Source of the DNA: Pedobacter arcticus A12 | Lineage (GTDB): Bacteria; Bacteroidota; Bacteroidia; Sphingobacteriales; Sphingobacteriaceae | Assembly: GCF_000302595.1 (NCBI RefSeq) | Contig: NZ_JH947125.1 | Location: forward strand, 446,884-510,883 | DNA: 64,000 bases | Direction: 5' to 3' | Shown: one piece after another, positions 10,601-18,262 of the stretch | Layout: each line of letters starts with the position of its first letter | How positions within the stretch are numbered: the first letter of the stretch is position 1 | Translations under genes and position numbers: made by a program | The notes under the pieces: model-generated | Databases searched by the model: none | Told to the model about the DNA's origin: nothing | Seen by the model: the letters and a program-made list of their open reading frames with translations, nothing else

Positions 10601-10775
10601 TTTTAGCTTTCACACTTACGCCCGGTAGCGGTAAGCCTTCGTCATCTAAAATTCTTCCTTTTACTAAAATTGCCGCTGCAGAATTTGTTGCCATCACTGA
10701 TGATGAAACAAAGAAAAACAACATTAAAAATACACTGAGGCAGGAAATAACCCTTGACTTGTAGTTTTTTTTCAT
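7617..10775 (-). CDS. SusC/RagA family TonB-linked outer-membrane transporter
   Basis: 1052 residues: signal peptide to about residue 30, a carboxypeptidase-regulatory-like beta-sandwich at about 36-112 (VKGRILDDEGLPLPGVSVKA), the segment NEVVVVGYGTVQKRDLTGAV that marks SusC proteins, a plug domain to about 230 (YGSRGANGVILITTK) and a long beta-barrel. There is no STN or anti-sigma-interacting N-terminal extension, so it is not the FecA-type signalling form. It imports oligosaccharides released at the surface using TonB energy. A good promoter sits just upstream (10808-10839), with two copies of the putative operator behind it, so susC is the first gene of the unit that runs to the left edge. 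Confidence 0.97.
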   Translation of the reverse strand: MKKNYKSRVISCLSVFLMLFFFVSSSVMATNSAAAILVKGRILDDEGLPLPGVSVKAKNEKAATVTDVNGNYSISVEKKTSVIQFSFLGFESQETTVGDRTTINISLKVIASRLNEVVVVGYGTVQKRDLTGAVGQVSMKDLQKAPVKSFDEALAGRVAGVQVNSDDGQPGSNFNIVIRGQNSITQDNSPLYVIDGFPIEAANNNALNTSDIESIEVLKDASATAIYGSRGANGVILITTKSGKKGAPVIEYSGNFGTQENVKTMDLLSPYEFVKLQLELNQPAASALYLSNGNTLDTYKSVKGIDWQNELFRSSFTQQHNISLSGGTDNTQYVISGSINNQDGVIINSGFKRNQGKISLTQKVNDKLKIYTNLNYANIISDGVVPTSGSNSATNNLLYSTWGYRPISSSLVDLTNVLFDPDIDGSNDYRINPIISSNNELRKATNNNLIVNTYAQYAFSKKLTLKVSGAVTNNLRRNDLFYNSLTYYGNPNTAGGVNGVNGSVIFTQNSSWANENILTYKEKFNKNHELTVLGGVSFQEDKYSRYGSKAIQVPNESLGLDGLDEGVPQTINAESSNATLESFLSRVMYNYKSKYLATASFRADGSSKFAPGKRWSYFPSVSVAWRMSSESFMKNLDFIYDAKLRVGYGVTGNNRVGDFSYLSVLGQPTGSPYAFNNSINLGAIPVALGNKDLKWESTAQANIGYDLSLFKDKLSLTADVYRKTTYDLLLDADLPYSTGYTTAFMNIGKVRNEGLELSLNTTNISKRDFKWSSSINISFNKSKVLGLSEGQQFRTTPVSWENSYNSTPLYIAKVNEPIASFYGYVWDGVYQVSDFDLIGGAYVLKADVPNNGNARNVIQPGDIKYKDIAGNDNIVNSDDRTVIGRGQPIHTGGFNNNFSYKNFDLNVFFQWSYGNDIYNANRMIFDGNMLAKQNLNQFASYADRWTPENPSNTLYRVNGQGPRVYSSRLIEDGSFLRLKTVSLGYAFKPQLIKPIGLKTLRLSVSGQNLLTWTNYSGMDPEVSIRNSALTPGFDYSAYPRARTIVFGLSTSL

Positions 10776-10807
10776 TTGATTTTAATTTAGAATAAATGAT
10801 TGGTTAT

Positions 10808-10839
10808 CAAAAGTAGCGATAAATAAGACGTCTCACAAA
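10808..10839 (-). promoter_or_regulatory. susC promoter (Bacteroidetes type)
   Basis: On the minus strand the -33 element TTTG (10836-10839) is followed after 20 bases by TACTTTTG (10808-10815), an exact match to the TAnnTTTG -7 consensus. The predicted transcription start is near 10800, giving a leader of about 25 bases before the susC ATG. The spacer contains the 8-base palindrome AGACGTCT (10826-10833). Confidence 0.7.
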
Positions 10840-10855
10840 TTTTATAGCAAAAAAA

Positions 10856-10869
10856 TGTGTTCGACAACA
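10856..10869 (-). promoter_or_regulatory. putative operator, copy A upstream of susC
   Basis: TGTGTTCGACAACA on the plus strand matches the ideal palindrome TGTGTTCGAACACA at 12 of 14 positions, with the central CG seen in LacI-family operators. It begins 16 bases upstream of the susC -33 element. Copy B starts 31 bases further on, about three helix turns. Confidence 0.5.
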
Positions 10870-10886
10870 TATTGATTGTGAGCTAG

Positions 10887-10900
10887 TGTTGTCGAGCACA
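10887..10900 (-). promoter_or_regulatory. putative operator, copy B upstream of susC
   Basis: TGTTGTCGAGCACA on the plus strand matches the ideal palindrome at 11 of 14 positions. Together with copy A it forms a larger inverted repeat (TGTGTTCGACAAC against GTTGTCGAGCACA, one mismatch), which would suit two bound dimers on the same DNA face. Confidence 0.45.
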
Positions 10901-11149
10901 CAATGTAATTTTTTTAGTACGAAAACACAGGATAACCGTCTATATTACGTAAACGTGTTTTTTGATACGGAATACATTTTGGTTTAGGTACTAAATAGTG
11001 AAATCCAATTGAATAGAAATTATTTCTTTTTTAATAAAATAAAACTTTGGTTCTTAATAACGGATAATGCAGACGTCCGACTGTCTGCAACTTAGTTAAG
11101 TTACGAATTAAAAATTTACTTTTATAATCGTACCCGATATTGATTTCCT

Positions 11150-11272
11150 ATGCAAAGTGAAGTATTTTGGTCAGCGTTATCAGAATCAAATTACAAAACT
11201 GCTGCGGTTCTAGAATTTGATTTCGCGGCTGAATGGGATATTATAGATGCAATAGTGAGGAATAGCAGGTAG
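11150..11272 (+). CDS. doubtful 40-residue open frame
   Basis: ATG to TAG encodes 40 residues beginning MQSEVFWSALSESNYK, with a mixed and plausible amino-acid composition and an acidic middle. A weak -7-like TACTTTTA lies about 30 bases upstream. No family is recognised and no clear ribosome-binding context is seen. It may be a gene remnant, a small protein or chance. Confidence 0.2.
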   Translation: MQSEVFWSALSESNYKTAAVLEFDFAAEWDIIDAIVRNSR

Positions 11273-11300
11273 AGACGATAAGTTCTGAGTATTTTCGGGA

Positions 11301-11337
11301 AAATAAAAAGCCTGCTATTTTGATTTTAGCAGGCTTT
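11301..11337 (-). terminator. terminator of the GH88-PL8 unit
   Basis: An 11-bp stem (AAAGCCTGCTA at 11307-11317 with TAGCAGGCTTT at 11327-11337) is followed on the minus strand by TTTTTATTTT. It lies 33 bases after the PL8 stop codon and separates the unit from the susC promoter region. Confidence 0.85.
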
Positions 11338-11369
11338 GATTATTAAAAAAAAATTAATGAGGATACAAG

Positions 11370-14300
11370 TTATTTATTAAGCTTAAACTCTCTTGGCAAT
11401 CCGTTTATACAGTTTAGTATGATGACTGTATCGTTGCCAGAACTGTCAATCTTAGTAATAAAATCAGCAGAAGAAACAGCCCACTCTCCTTTAAATGTTA
11501 TTTTGAGTTCCACCGGCGTACTGTAGTTTTTAAATTTGCCATTATCGTTCACCGGAAAATTTAAATCTGGTTGCACCACGCTTACCGTAAGGGAGCTTTG
11601 GTTTTTGTGATTAACCATTAGTAAAGCCGGTGCTGAAACTTGCTTTAAGAAACCTTTTTCCAAGTTTTGGTTTGCTTCAAATATTACATAACCTGTTGTA
11701 CTGGTTTCTTTATCTATTACAATATGTGCTATACTATCTGCCCTAACAATAGTAAAGGATTCGTCGTTTTTGATTATAGCTCCAAAATTCTGCTGGCTTT
11801 TTATATCAAGAAAAGGATAAACAACGTATTGATAAGATGCTTTTTTGGGTGCTAAACCGTGGTTGATCCAAGCACTAGCAAAATCACCTTCTGTTTCTTG
11901 AACTCCCTTACCTTTTTTGCCCTTTGAACCTGAGTTTATAGAATAGGTATTATGGTAAGATTGCTGTTTTTCGCTCTTAATTTGAACAGGGTTGTCAGAA
12001 AGAATATGGTAGCCATTTCCGTAAGGATCAATTAACCAAGTGGCCGATTTTTTACTATGTGCTAATGTTGTTGCGTAGGGAAATGATTTAATGGTTTCTG
12101 ATGACGTGTATAAAGGAGATTTAATATCGGTCAAAAAAGATTGGAAAAGATTGGTCTGTGTAGGATTTTTTTCATCGATACTAGAAATGTCTGTGCCGAG
12201 GTAAATTAATTTATCACCAAAAGAAAATACAGACTTTTTAGCGTATAATTTTCCTGGATATCCTACCTTACTCTCTGGACCATCAGCGTTGGACCCTTTG
12301 TTCTCGTTTAATATCATTCCAAAAACTCCGTTACCGTTAAGTGTTGTAGATCCTGCAAAGCTTTCGTTAGAACGGAACATAATGAGCGGCATTTTAGCTT
12401 CAAGTTCTTTCAATGGCAAATAAATAACGGTAGCGCCTGGATAACGGTTCCAGTCCCATCCTTTCTGTAAAAAACCACTTCCTTCCTCGCTTTTGCTATT
12501 TAACAACTGTACTGTGCCGTTGGCAGGGTATCTTCCATATCGGTTTTCACTTACGTAAATTTCTGATGCCCAAACATATTTGCTGTAACCTTTTATAATA
12601 GCAGCCCAGTCGTTACGGCGGTGTACGGCGGTGGCTGCGTACGGAAATGTATAATACCCAGAAAGATCTTCTTGCTGTATACCATTTAAATTCGTAAAAA
12701 CGGATGTATTCAACGCATCCTCGTTTCCCCAAAGTCTTAAATATGCGGATGCAATGTCTTTATCTATTTTTTCGGTTCCTTCTGGGTTTCCAGCATTCGC
12801 CATGTCTAAATATTGTTGTCTTAGCGATTCAATGCTTCCGCCCGATAATGGGTGGCGACCAGCATTCCCGAAGCCCCAATCGTAAAGCTGACTATATGTT
12901 CTGGCTGCCAAAAAAGCATTTTTAAAATTTTTATGGCCTTCAGGTTTTATACGGAACTGGGTTCCAGAAAGCATTTTGATCAACCTCGGTACTTCCTTAA
13001 ATGCCCCGAATGCGTATGCCGGGTAATGCCCATTATGATGCCATGCCGTACCGTCAACTTTAAATCCCCATTCTTGATTTTGTTGCGCCAAAGTGATGGA
13101 TAAATAGTTGGAATAAGCGCTTAACAATGCTGCTTGCATTTCTGGTTTTTCAAACAGATAGATAAGCATTAAATGATAATAAGACTGGGTATTTAGGTAG
13201 TCGATATTTACATGAAAATTGCTTTCATCATCCAAAAGGACCCCCAGATTAAACAACCAATGTAAACTGTTCCCAACCGGACCTAGCAAATTGTGATCAG
13301 CTAATACCTGGCGCATCGTAAAAAAAGCCTCGGTGATGTCTCTAACGTTGTAACCGATATGGTGCCGAGTGCCTCCGTTAGTGCCAGCTTGCCATCCCTG
13401 ATCTAAAAAGTATCGGGTACTCGTGAAAAACATTTGCTCAATCTCTTTCCGTTCCGCTAGGTTTTCTCGATTGTAAAAAACGGACATTCTTTTTAGGATT
13501 TTCCCAAACTCTTTAATGTCATTATTGGTGTTAGGGCCTTGCTGTTTTTTATCGAAATATTCTTCATGTATGTTAAAAGCCATAGGCGGACCTAGTACAG
13601 TTCTACCATCATCTTTTAAGTTCAGGCTTTGGTACATTTCCCTTAGTTCGCTGATGTCTGCAGTGCTTTTTTTATCACTTGTTAAATCTTGCGTAATAAG
13701 TTGCTCTATATTTTTTAGATCAGATTTAACATTAGCCGAAATAGGCTGAGCTTTTAGGTCTTTTATACGATTGTAATTACTAATCAAAGGCATCCAGTGA
13801 TCATCACCGAGATTTTTGTCTGCTTTTAAGAATGGTACAATTTCATCAGGGTAGGGGTATCGATCGTCTTGATATTGGGAGAAAGTAATATCGTCGAAAA
13901 AAAGTTTTCCGCTACCGGTTGCTGTAGATATTCTGAAATAATCGTAATCAACCTGCCTCCCTTTTTTTGGGGGATTGCCTTGCATCTCAAAAAACGGAAC
14001 CCAAATACGTCGCCAGCCTGTAAACGTTAAGTCAACATCAAACCAGACCTGTTTAACGCCGTCTTTCTCAAAAGAAATGGTTATTTTTTGTTGCTTCGGT
14101 GTTTCATTATAGATAGACATCTGAAGTGTTGGACTTGCCGGAAAATGGTCTCCATATTTTAAAGGACTCTCTTTGCTAGATAGAATTTTAAAATCAGCAG
14201 TCCCGAAATTACTCGCTCCTTTCCAGTCCCACTGCAAAGATGATTTTCCGAATCTTTTATGGGTTTGCGTAATTGACAGTTTTCCGTTAACCGCTTTATA

Positions 14301-14438
14301 AAAACTGAGTGCGTTATCAGATTCAAAAGATTCTACAGCAGGTTTGTAAACCTCTTGTGAGAATGAATTAGTTGCAATCAAACAGGAAAACATTAGAAAT
14401 GTAAACCGAAATTTTGATTTTAAAACTGAGGATATCAT
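11370..14438 (-). CDS. PL8 family chondroitin/hyaluronan-type lyase, chondroitinase ABC-like
   Basis: 1022 residues with a signal peptide (cleavage near residue 28). An N-terminal jelly-roll domain (about 30-190; FESDNALSFYKAVNGKLSI, KLFFDDITFSQ) is the lyase_N domain of chondroitinase ABC. An alpha/alpha toroid follows (about 220-600) and then the beta-sandwich domains of PL8. The catalytic layout is intact: His468 and Tyr475 in AWHHNGHYPAYAFGAF have the same 7-residue spacing as His501 and Tyr508 of Proteus chondroitinase ABC, Arg528 is in AGRHPLSGGS, and a Glu follows near 626-631 (ASEIYVSENRYG). It cleaves glycosaminoglycans by beta-elimination, giving unsaturated disaccharides for the GH88 enzyme encoded directly upstream. 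The gap to that gene is 62 bp and no promoter is obvious in it. Confidence 0.93.
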   Translation of the reverse strand: MISSVLKSKFRFTFLMFSCLIATNSFSQEVYKPAVESFESDNALSFYKAVNGKLSITQTHKRFGKSSLQWDWKGASNFGTADFKILSSKESPLKYGDHFPASPTLQMSIYNETPKQQKITISFEKDGVKQVWFDVDLTFTGWRRIWVPFFEMQGNPPKKGRQVDYDYFRISTATGSGKLFFDDITFSQYQDDRYPYPDEIVPFLKADKNLGDDHWMPLISNYNRIKDLKAQPISANVKSDLKNIEQLITQDLTSDKKSTADISELREMYQSLNLKDDGRTVLGPPMAFNIHEEYFDKKQQGPNTNNDIKEFGKILKRMSVFYNRENLAERKEIEQMFFTSTRYFLDQGWQAGTNGGTRHHIGYNVRDITEAFFTMRQVLADHNLLGPVGNSLHWLFNLGVLLDDESNFHVNIDYLNTQSYYHLMLIYLFEKPEMQAALLSAYSNYLSITLAQQNQEWGFKVDGTAWHHNGHYPAYAFGAFKEVPRLIKMLSGTQFRIKPEGHKNFKNAFLAARTYSQLYDWGFGNAGRHPLSGGSIESLRQQYLDMANAGNPEGTEKIDKDIASAYLRLWGNEDALNTSVFTNLNGIQQEDLSGYYTFPYAATAVHRRNDWAAIIKGYSKYVWASEIYVSENRYGRYPANGTVQLLNSKSEEGSGFLQKGWDWNRYPGATVIYLPLKELEAKMPLIMFRSNESFAGSTTLNGNGVFGMILNENKGSNADGPESKVGYPGKLYAKKSVFSFGDKLIYLGTDISSIDEKNPTQTNLFQSFLTDIKSPLYTSSETIKSFPYATTLAHSKKSATWLIDPYGNGYHILSDNPVQIKSEKQQSYHNTYSINSGSKGKKGKGVQETEGDFASAWINHGLAPKKASYQYVVYPFLDIKSQQNFGAIIKNDESFTIVRADSIAHIVIDKETSTTGYVIFEANQNLEKGFLKQVSAPALLMVNHKNQSSLTVSVVQPDLNFPVNDNGKFKNYSTPVELKITFKGEWAVSSADFITKIDSSGNDTVIILNCINGLPREFKLNK

Positions 14439-14500
14439 ATTTTATTGCTCGTTGTGTAATTGCTAAACGTTTTTATAAAAGCGGTTTGGGTCTTTTCAAC

Positions 14501-15754
14501 TTAACTTTTCTCTTGCATTTTCTTTAACCTCGATAATGCTTCGATGTAGTAATAGTCTGCGTAAATTAATGCTACATCTATTTCTTTACCTAAAGATTTT
14601 GCCCCGGTTGAATGCAATAGAAAAGAATCGGCTTTGCCAACACCAGAATATTGCTCAGATCCTAAAGATTTTAACATTTTTATAGCGGCGTTATAATATC
14701 TTTTTTGGTCTTCTTTGTTTTCAACCATTGTACTTAAATCTAACAATGCGGATGCAACTATAGCTGCAGCGGACGCGTCCTTTTCTTCTTTAGGATTATC
14801 AGCAACATCAAAATCCCAACAAGGCACCATATCTTCTGGTAATAACGAAAGATATTTATCGGTGATTTTTTGAGCAAAGTCTAAAAACTTTTTGTCTTTA
14901 GTTTCTTTGTAAACCATGGTGTAGCCATAAACGCCCCACGCTTGCCCTCTTGACCATCTACTGTCGTCAGCATAGCCTTGTTTGGTATGTCTGTTCAAAA
15001 TTGCTCCCGAGAGGGTGTCGTACTCTAAAACATGCCAAGAGGTTAAATCGTCCCTGAAATGGTTTTTCATTGTAGTTTCAGCATGTGTAACAGCGATATC
15101 GTAGAATCTTTTATCGCCACCATGTTTTGCTGCCCAGAACAATAGTTCTAAGTTGAGCATATTATCTATAATCGTAATGTGCTGTTGCCAGCGTGGATGC
15201 ATTTGATTTGACCAAGAACGTATAGTGCCCACTTTTGGGTTAAATCTGGATGCTAGCGAATTTGCTGAGGTTAAAAGGATATCCTTATATTCTTTTTTGC
15301 CACCAATTTCATAACCGAGGCCATAAGCTGGGAACATCATAAAGCCGATGTCATGATGCTCTGTAATGTTTTTAAAATCCTCAAAAACCTCGGTACGTTT
15401 GATGGCTTCCTGCTTCCATTTGTTTTTCCCCGTAACATCATAAGCGTACCATAATATTCCAGGATAAAAACCAGATGTCCATACTAGTTTTCCGTTGTTC
15501 ACTTCTACCCATTCTGTGCCGTTAGTTTCTATTAAACGGGGGTGTTTAGTTAAATCAGTTAATTTTGGTACAGCAATTTCTAGTTGTTGATCAGTGTCAT
15601 CAATTTGTTTTTGCAAGTCGATAGTAGGCGTGTTTGCTGACTCAGCAACTTTCTTGGTGTTTTCGCAACCGGCTGTAAAAGCAAGAAGACCTGCGAATAA
15701 AAAACTTTTTGCAACCGTATACAGGCCGCGAGATTGGTTAAAACAAGTTGTCAT
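14501..15754 (-). CDS. GH88 unsaturated glucuronyl hydrolase (lipoprotein)
   Basis: 417 residues. An N-terminal lipoprotein signal ends at Cys30 (LLAFTAGCENTKK). Family motifs are complete: LVWTSGFYPGILWYAYD (about 90-106), EHHDIGFMMFPAYGLGY with Asp135, IIDNMLNLELLFWAA with Asp197, and GYADDSRWSRGQAWGVYGY. Asp135 and Asp197 correspond to the two catalytic aspartates of the Bacillus GL1 enzyme (Asp88, Asp149). It hydrates the unsaturated uronic acid of lyase disaccharides and releases the amino sugar, here probably GalNAc or GlcNAc with or without sulfate. It is the first gene of the unit with the PL8 lyase, and its promoter region carries operator copy C. Confidence 0.93.
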   Translation of the reverse strand: MTTCFNQSRGLYTVAKSFLFAGLLAFTAGCENTKKVAESANTPTIDLQKQIDDTDQQLEIAVPKLTDLTKHPRLIETNGTEWVEVNNGKLVWTSGFYPGILWYAYDVTGKNKWKQEAIKRTEVFEDFKNITEHHDIGFMMFPAYGLGYEIGGKKEYKDILLTSANSLASRFNPKVGTIRSWSNQMHPRWQQHITIIDNMLNLELLFWAAKHGGDKRFYDIAVTHAETTMKNHFRDDLTSWHVLEYDTLSGAILNRHTKQGYADDSRWSRGQAWGVYGYTMVYKETKDKKFLDFAQKITDKYLSLLPEDMVPCWDFDVADNPKEEKDASAAAIVASALLDLSTMVENKEDQKRYYNAAIKMLKSLGSEQYSGVGKADSFLLHSTGAKSLGKEIDVALIYADYYYIEALSRLKKMQEKS

Positions 15755-15908
15755 TTTGTGATAATTATAGAATTAATATTTAAATAATCTTGAAAAGGCA
15801 ATCATCTATCTCACTCCAGAGTTTGCTGTCTAAATAGTAGCTTTATTTAGCTCAATCTATTTGATTTTTAATGATGTTTATATAATCTGGTACGTTTTAA
15901 TTGGTTGC

Positions 15909-15939
15909 CAAACTTAACCACAAAAATGTGGTATTGCAA
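15909..15939 (-). promoter_or_regulatory. promoter of the GH88-PL8 unit
   Basis: On the minus strand TTG (15937-15939) is followed after 20 bases by TAAGTTTG (15909-15916), an exact TAnnTTTG match. The start site would be near 15901, leaving a leader of about 145 bases before the GH88 ATG. A perfect palindrome fills most of the spacer. Confidence 0.6.
15917..15932. promoter_or_regulatory. palindrome inside the GH88 promoter spacer
   Basis: ACCACA AAAA TGTGGT is a perfect 6-bp inverted repeat with a 4-base centre, placed exactly between the -7 and -33 elements, where a bound repressor would block RNA polymerase. It may equally be a chance palindrome in AT-rich DNA. Confidence 0.35.
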
Positions 15940-15952
15940 CTTTTTAAAGCAA

Positions 15953-15966
15953 TGTGTTCGTTAACA
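15953..15966 (-). promoter_or_regulatory. putative operator, copy C upstream of the GH88 gene
   Basis: TGTGTTCGTTAACA on the plus strand matches the ideal palindrome TGTGTTCGAACACA at 11 of 14 positions, including an intact left half and the central CG. It begins 13 bases upstream of the -33 element, close to the 16-base distance seen at susC. Confidence 0.45.
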
Positions 15967-16097
15967 TTGTTGTTTGTAAGTAAAAATTGCGGTAGAAGAT
16001 AGCTGACAACAGCAACGCAATGTAGCTTGGTAAACTATAGTAAGGTTATAAGATTTGCTTTTTTATAACTAATGCTTTTAACGATTTTTTATCACTA

Positions 16098-16130
16098 AAA
16101 AAAATCCCCACAATTAAAAACGCGGGGATT
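16098..16130 (-). terminator. terminator of the channel gene
   Basis: Stem AATCCCC (16103-16109) with GGGGATT (16124-16130), followed on the minus strand by a run of eight T. It sits 28 bases after the stop of the channel gene and isolates it from the GH88 unit. Confidence 0.85.
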
Positions 16131-16158
16131 CAAAGATTGTAGATTATGAATTTAATAC

Positions 16159-17268
16159 TTATAGATTATCGTTTCCTAGCCAATGCTTGATGATCTTGTA
16201 TGTTTTTTCATCTTCTGCTAATTCTAAAAGCTTGATGTTTACGGCATGAGAAAGCTTAGTGTCTAGTGGGAAAGCGAATCCGTAACCTTGTTTATAGTAC
16301 TCGGCTTTAGATACAAATAATTTGCTGTCCTTATTGTTCTTCAAATAGTACAGCAATTGGGGCCTATCGTAAATTACCGCATCAACTTCTTTGTTTTTTA
16401 GCTTATCAAAAGCTTCTTTTAGGTTGTCGGATGAGGTTTCTTTTACATTATGTTCTTCTAAGAACTCTTCGGTAGGAGAGCCACTAATAGTTGTTGCAGA
16501 TTTTCCTTCCAGTTGTTCAACGTTGTTGATGGTGTCGTCTCCAAACCCAGATAGGGTAAGTGTACTGGCAATACCAGCAACCATCGAAGTGGCAAAAATA
16601 ATAGAAACTACCATCCATGTTCCTGCAATAATGCGTCCCCATACTGTAATTGGTGCTTTGTCTCCGTAACCTGTGGTTGACATGGTTACTATTGCTAACC
16701 ACATTCCGTTTGCAATTCCACTTGTTGGCTCACTCGGAAACTGATCTGGTGATTCTTTACGTTCAGCAAGCCACAACAGCGTACCCACCAAGCTTAGTAT
16801 AAAAAGAAAAATTACTACGGCTATTAATAGTTTGAAGCTAAAAAATGGTTTTACCCTATCCCAAAGGGATGGCTTATCAACTCTGGATACCAGTCCTAAA
16901 CTGGATTGATAATAAGGTTGAGAAAACCGAATATGCGAAACCCTCTCTGCGGTGATACTTAGCGGACCTACGACCATATCAATTTGGTGGTTATCTAATG
17001 CGGCAATTGCGTCTCTTACAGATTGGAATTCTGTGTATTTATACTTCCATTTATTCTTATTTGCGATATCCTCCCAAATTTCGACAGCAATTCCAGCAGT
17101 TTTCTTTCCTTGTTCTACCACTACAAATGGTGCTCCGCCCGCTAAACCAACACTAATCTCTTTACCCTTAGTTATAGAGTCCGTCTGTGCCTTCGCCTTA
17201 AGCGAAAGAAGATTAACAATAAAAAGGATCAGTAAAGTAAAGGAAATGGGACTTATGCGTTTGTTCAT
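16159..17268 (-). CDS. GluR0-like potassium-selective ligand-gated ion channel
   Basis: 369 residues with the layout of prokaryotic glutamate receptors: signal peptide (to about 28), first half of a periplasmic-binding-protein fold (about 35-130, ISVGLAGGAPFVVVEQGKK), a membrane helix near 148-168, a re-entrant pore loop, a second helix near 212-232, then the second half of the binding fold (about 245-355) ending at the C-terminus. The pore loop carries TTGYGD (residues 198-203), the potassium-channel selectivity signature. It should pass potassium when an amino acid or similar ligand binds outside the inner membrane; the ligand is unknown. It has its own terminator and is not part of the polysaccharide locus operons, though it lies between them and the amino-sugar genes. 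Confidence 0.88.
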   Translation of the reverse strand: MNKRISPISFTLLILFIVNLLSLKAKAQTDSITKGKEISVGLAGGAPFVVVEQGKKTAGIAVEIWEDIANKNKWKYKYTEFQSVRDAIAALDNHQIDMVVGPLSITAERVSHIRFSQPYYQSSLGLVSRVDKPSLWDRVKPFFSFKLLIAVVIFLFILSLVGTLLWLAERKESPDQFPSEPTSGIANGMWLAIVTMSTTGYGDKAPITVWGRIIAGTWMVVSIIFATSMVAGIASTLTLSGFGDDTINNVEQLEGKSATTISGSPTEEFLEEHNVKETSSDNLKEAFDKLKNKEVDAVIYDRPQLLYYLKNNKDSKLFVSKAEYYKQGYGFAFPLDTKLSHAVNIKLLELAEDEKTYKIIKHWLGNDNL

Positions 17269-17482
17269 AAATTTATTTTTTGGCAGAAGATAGCAGCTAA
17301 TAGCGATATCCTGTTTTTTGGAGTTTATTGCTACGCTAATTTAAGAATAGCGAGAAAGAATCTTTTCTTCAATTAAAAGCAAGTAAAATGCCAATTATAT
17401 TGAAGATGGGTGAAAAGTTTGATAAATGGGGAGCAATATAAGCCCTGTTATCCGAATAAGGTTGTTACAATTACGATTGAAC

Positions 17483-18253
17483 CTATAAGCTAAGACTATG
17501 AATTTTTAAGTCCCAATATTCTGCAATAAGTGGAGCCATTTGGCGAAAACCTAGGTAACCACCTTTTAATAGGCTACCAAATTTTTGTCCATCGTCTGCA
17601 TAAGTCAAAACCAGCAAATCGTTAATATAAAAAGTGATTGTAGCTTTAGATTTTACAATTTTCATTTCCATCGGATATAAGATATCGGAAACAGAAGGAA
17701 TTGGATCGGCGCCTTGCGCTACTATATTTGCTCCGTAGCTTTTTCGCAGATTGCAAAGATGGAACGCTCGTTCTGTGTCGTAGCGTCGTCTAAAATAGGC
17801 TAAGTGAAACGCATTCATATCACCGTGGTGGTATTGATTGTATTCACCTTTACGGATAGCTAAGCGTTTATCAAAAAGATCTTGACCGTCTTTTCCGTTT
17901 GCTGCGAAAAACATCATAGCTAAACCGGGCTCGCTCAACGGACGAAATTTCCATCGGATAACTATATCAGCAGGAAACTTTTTTGGACACCAAAGCACAA
18001 AATTACTTTTCTGCCCTAAGGCTGGGTCTAGCTTGTTTTGCATTCTTAATTTCCCGTTTTCAAAACTAAGTGCTGCTTCGCCCTCTAAATGAAAATTCTT
18101 TAGATCTTCGGTTGAAGCCAAAGGGTTTTCATAGATTAAGGTCTCTTTTAAAGGTATATGGTTATGTAGGCTAGATTTAGCTTGCCAATTGGGTGTCTGC
18201 AACAGTAAAGCTCCTGCCGGAAACAGTTTTAAAAATGCTAATCTATCTAACAT
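17483..18253 (-). CDS. DUF1961 (YesU-like) lectin-fold protein
   Basis: 256 residues matching the DUF1961 pattern, a concanavalin-like beta-sandwich: LIYENPLASTEDLKNFHLEG at the start, then FENGKLRMQN, FPADIVIRWKFRPLSEPGLAMMFFAA, the charged stretch around YNQYHHGDMNAFHLAYFRR, and the end GGYLGFRQMAPLIAEYWDLK. The N-terminus (LDRLAFLKLFPAGALLLQTPNWQAKS) resembles a signal anchor, so it is probably exported. Family members occur in carbohydrate loci (yesU of Bacillus subtilis); no activity is established to my knowledge. It is the last gene of the glmM-kinase-DUF1961 row, 9 bp after the kinase. Confidence 0.8.
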   Translation of the reverse strand: MLDRLAFLKLFPAGALLLQTPNWQAKSSLHNHIPLKETLIYENPLASTEDLKNFHLEGEAALSFENGKLRMQNKLDPALGQKSNFVLWCPKKFPADIVIRWKFRPLSEPGLAMMFFAANGKDGQDLFDKRLAIRKGEYNQYHHGDMNAFHLAYFRRRYDTERAFHLCNLRKSYGANIVAQGADPIPSVSDILYPMEMKIVKSKATITFYINDLLVLTYADDGQKFGSLLKGGYLGFRQMAPLIAEYWDLKIHSLSL

Positions 18254-18262
18254 ACCAATTTG

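Larger units (their letters stand above)
10776..11369. other. 594-base intergenic region between susC and the PL8 gene
   Basis: It holds the susC promoter, operators A and B, a small imperfect hairpin at 11069-11088 (GCAGAC and GTCTGC arms), a doubtful 40-codon open frame on the plus strand, and the terminator of the PL8 gene. The 10901-11060 part is AT-rich and shows nothing else that I can name. Confidence 0.7.
15755..16158. other. 404-base intergenic region between the channel gene and the GH88 gene
   Basis: Contains the long GH88 leader (15755-15900), the promoter with its palindrome, operator copy C and, at the far end, the terminator of the channel gene. No further gene is seen. Confidence 0.7.
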
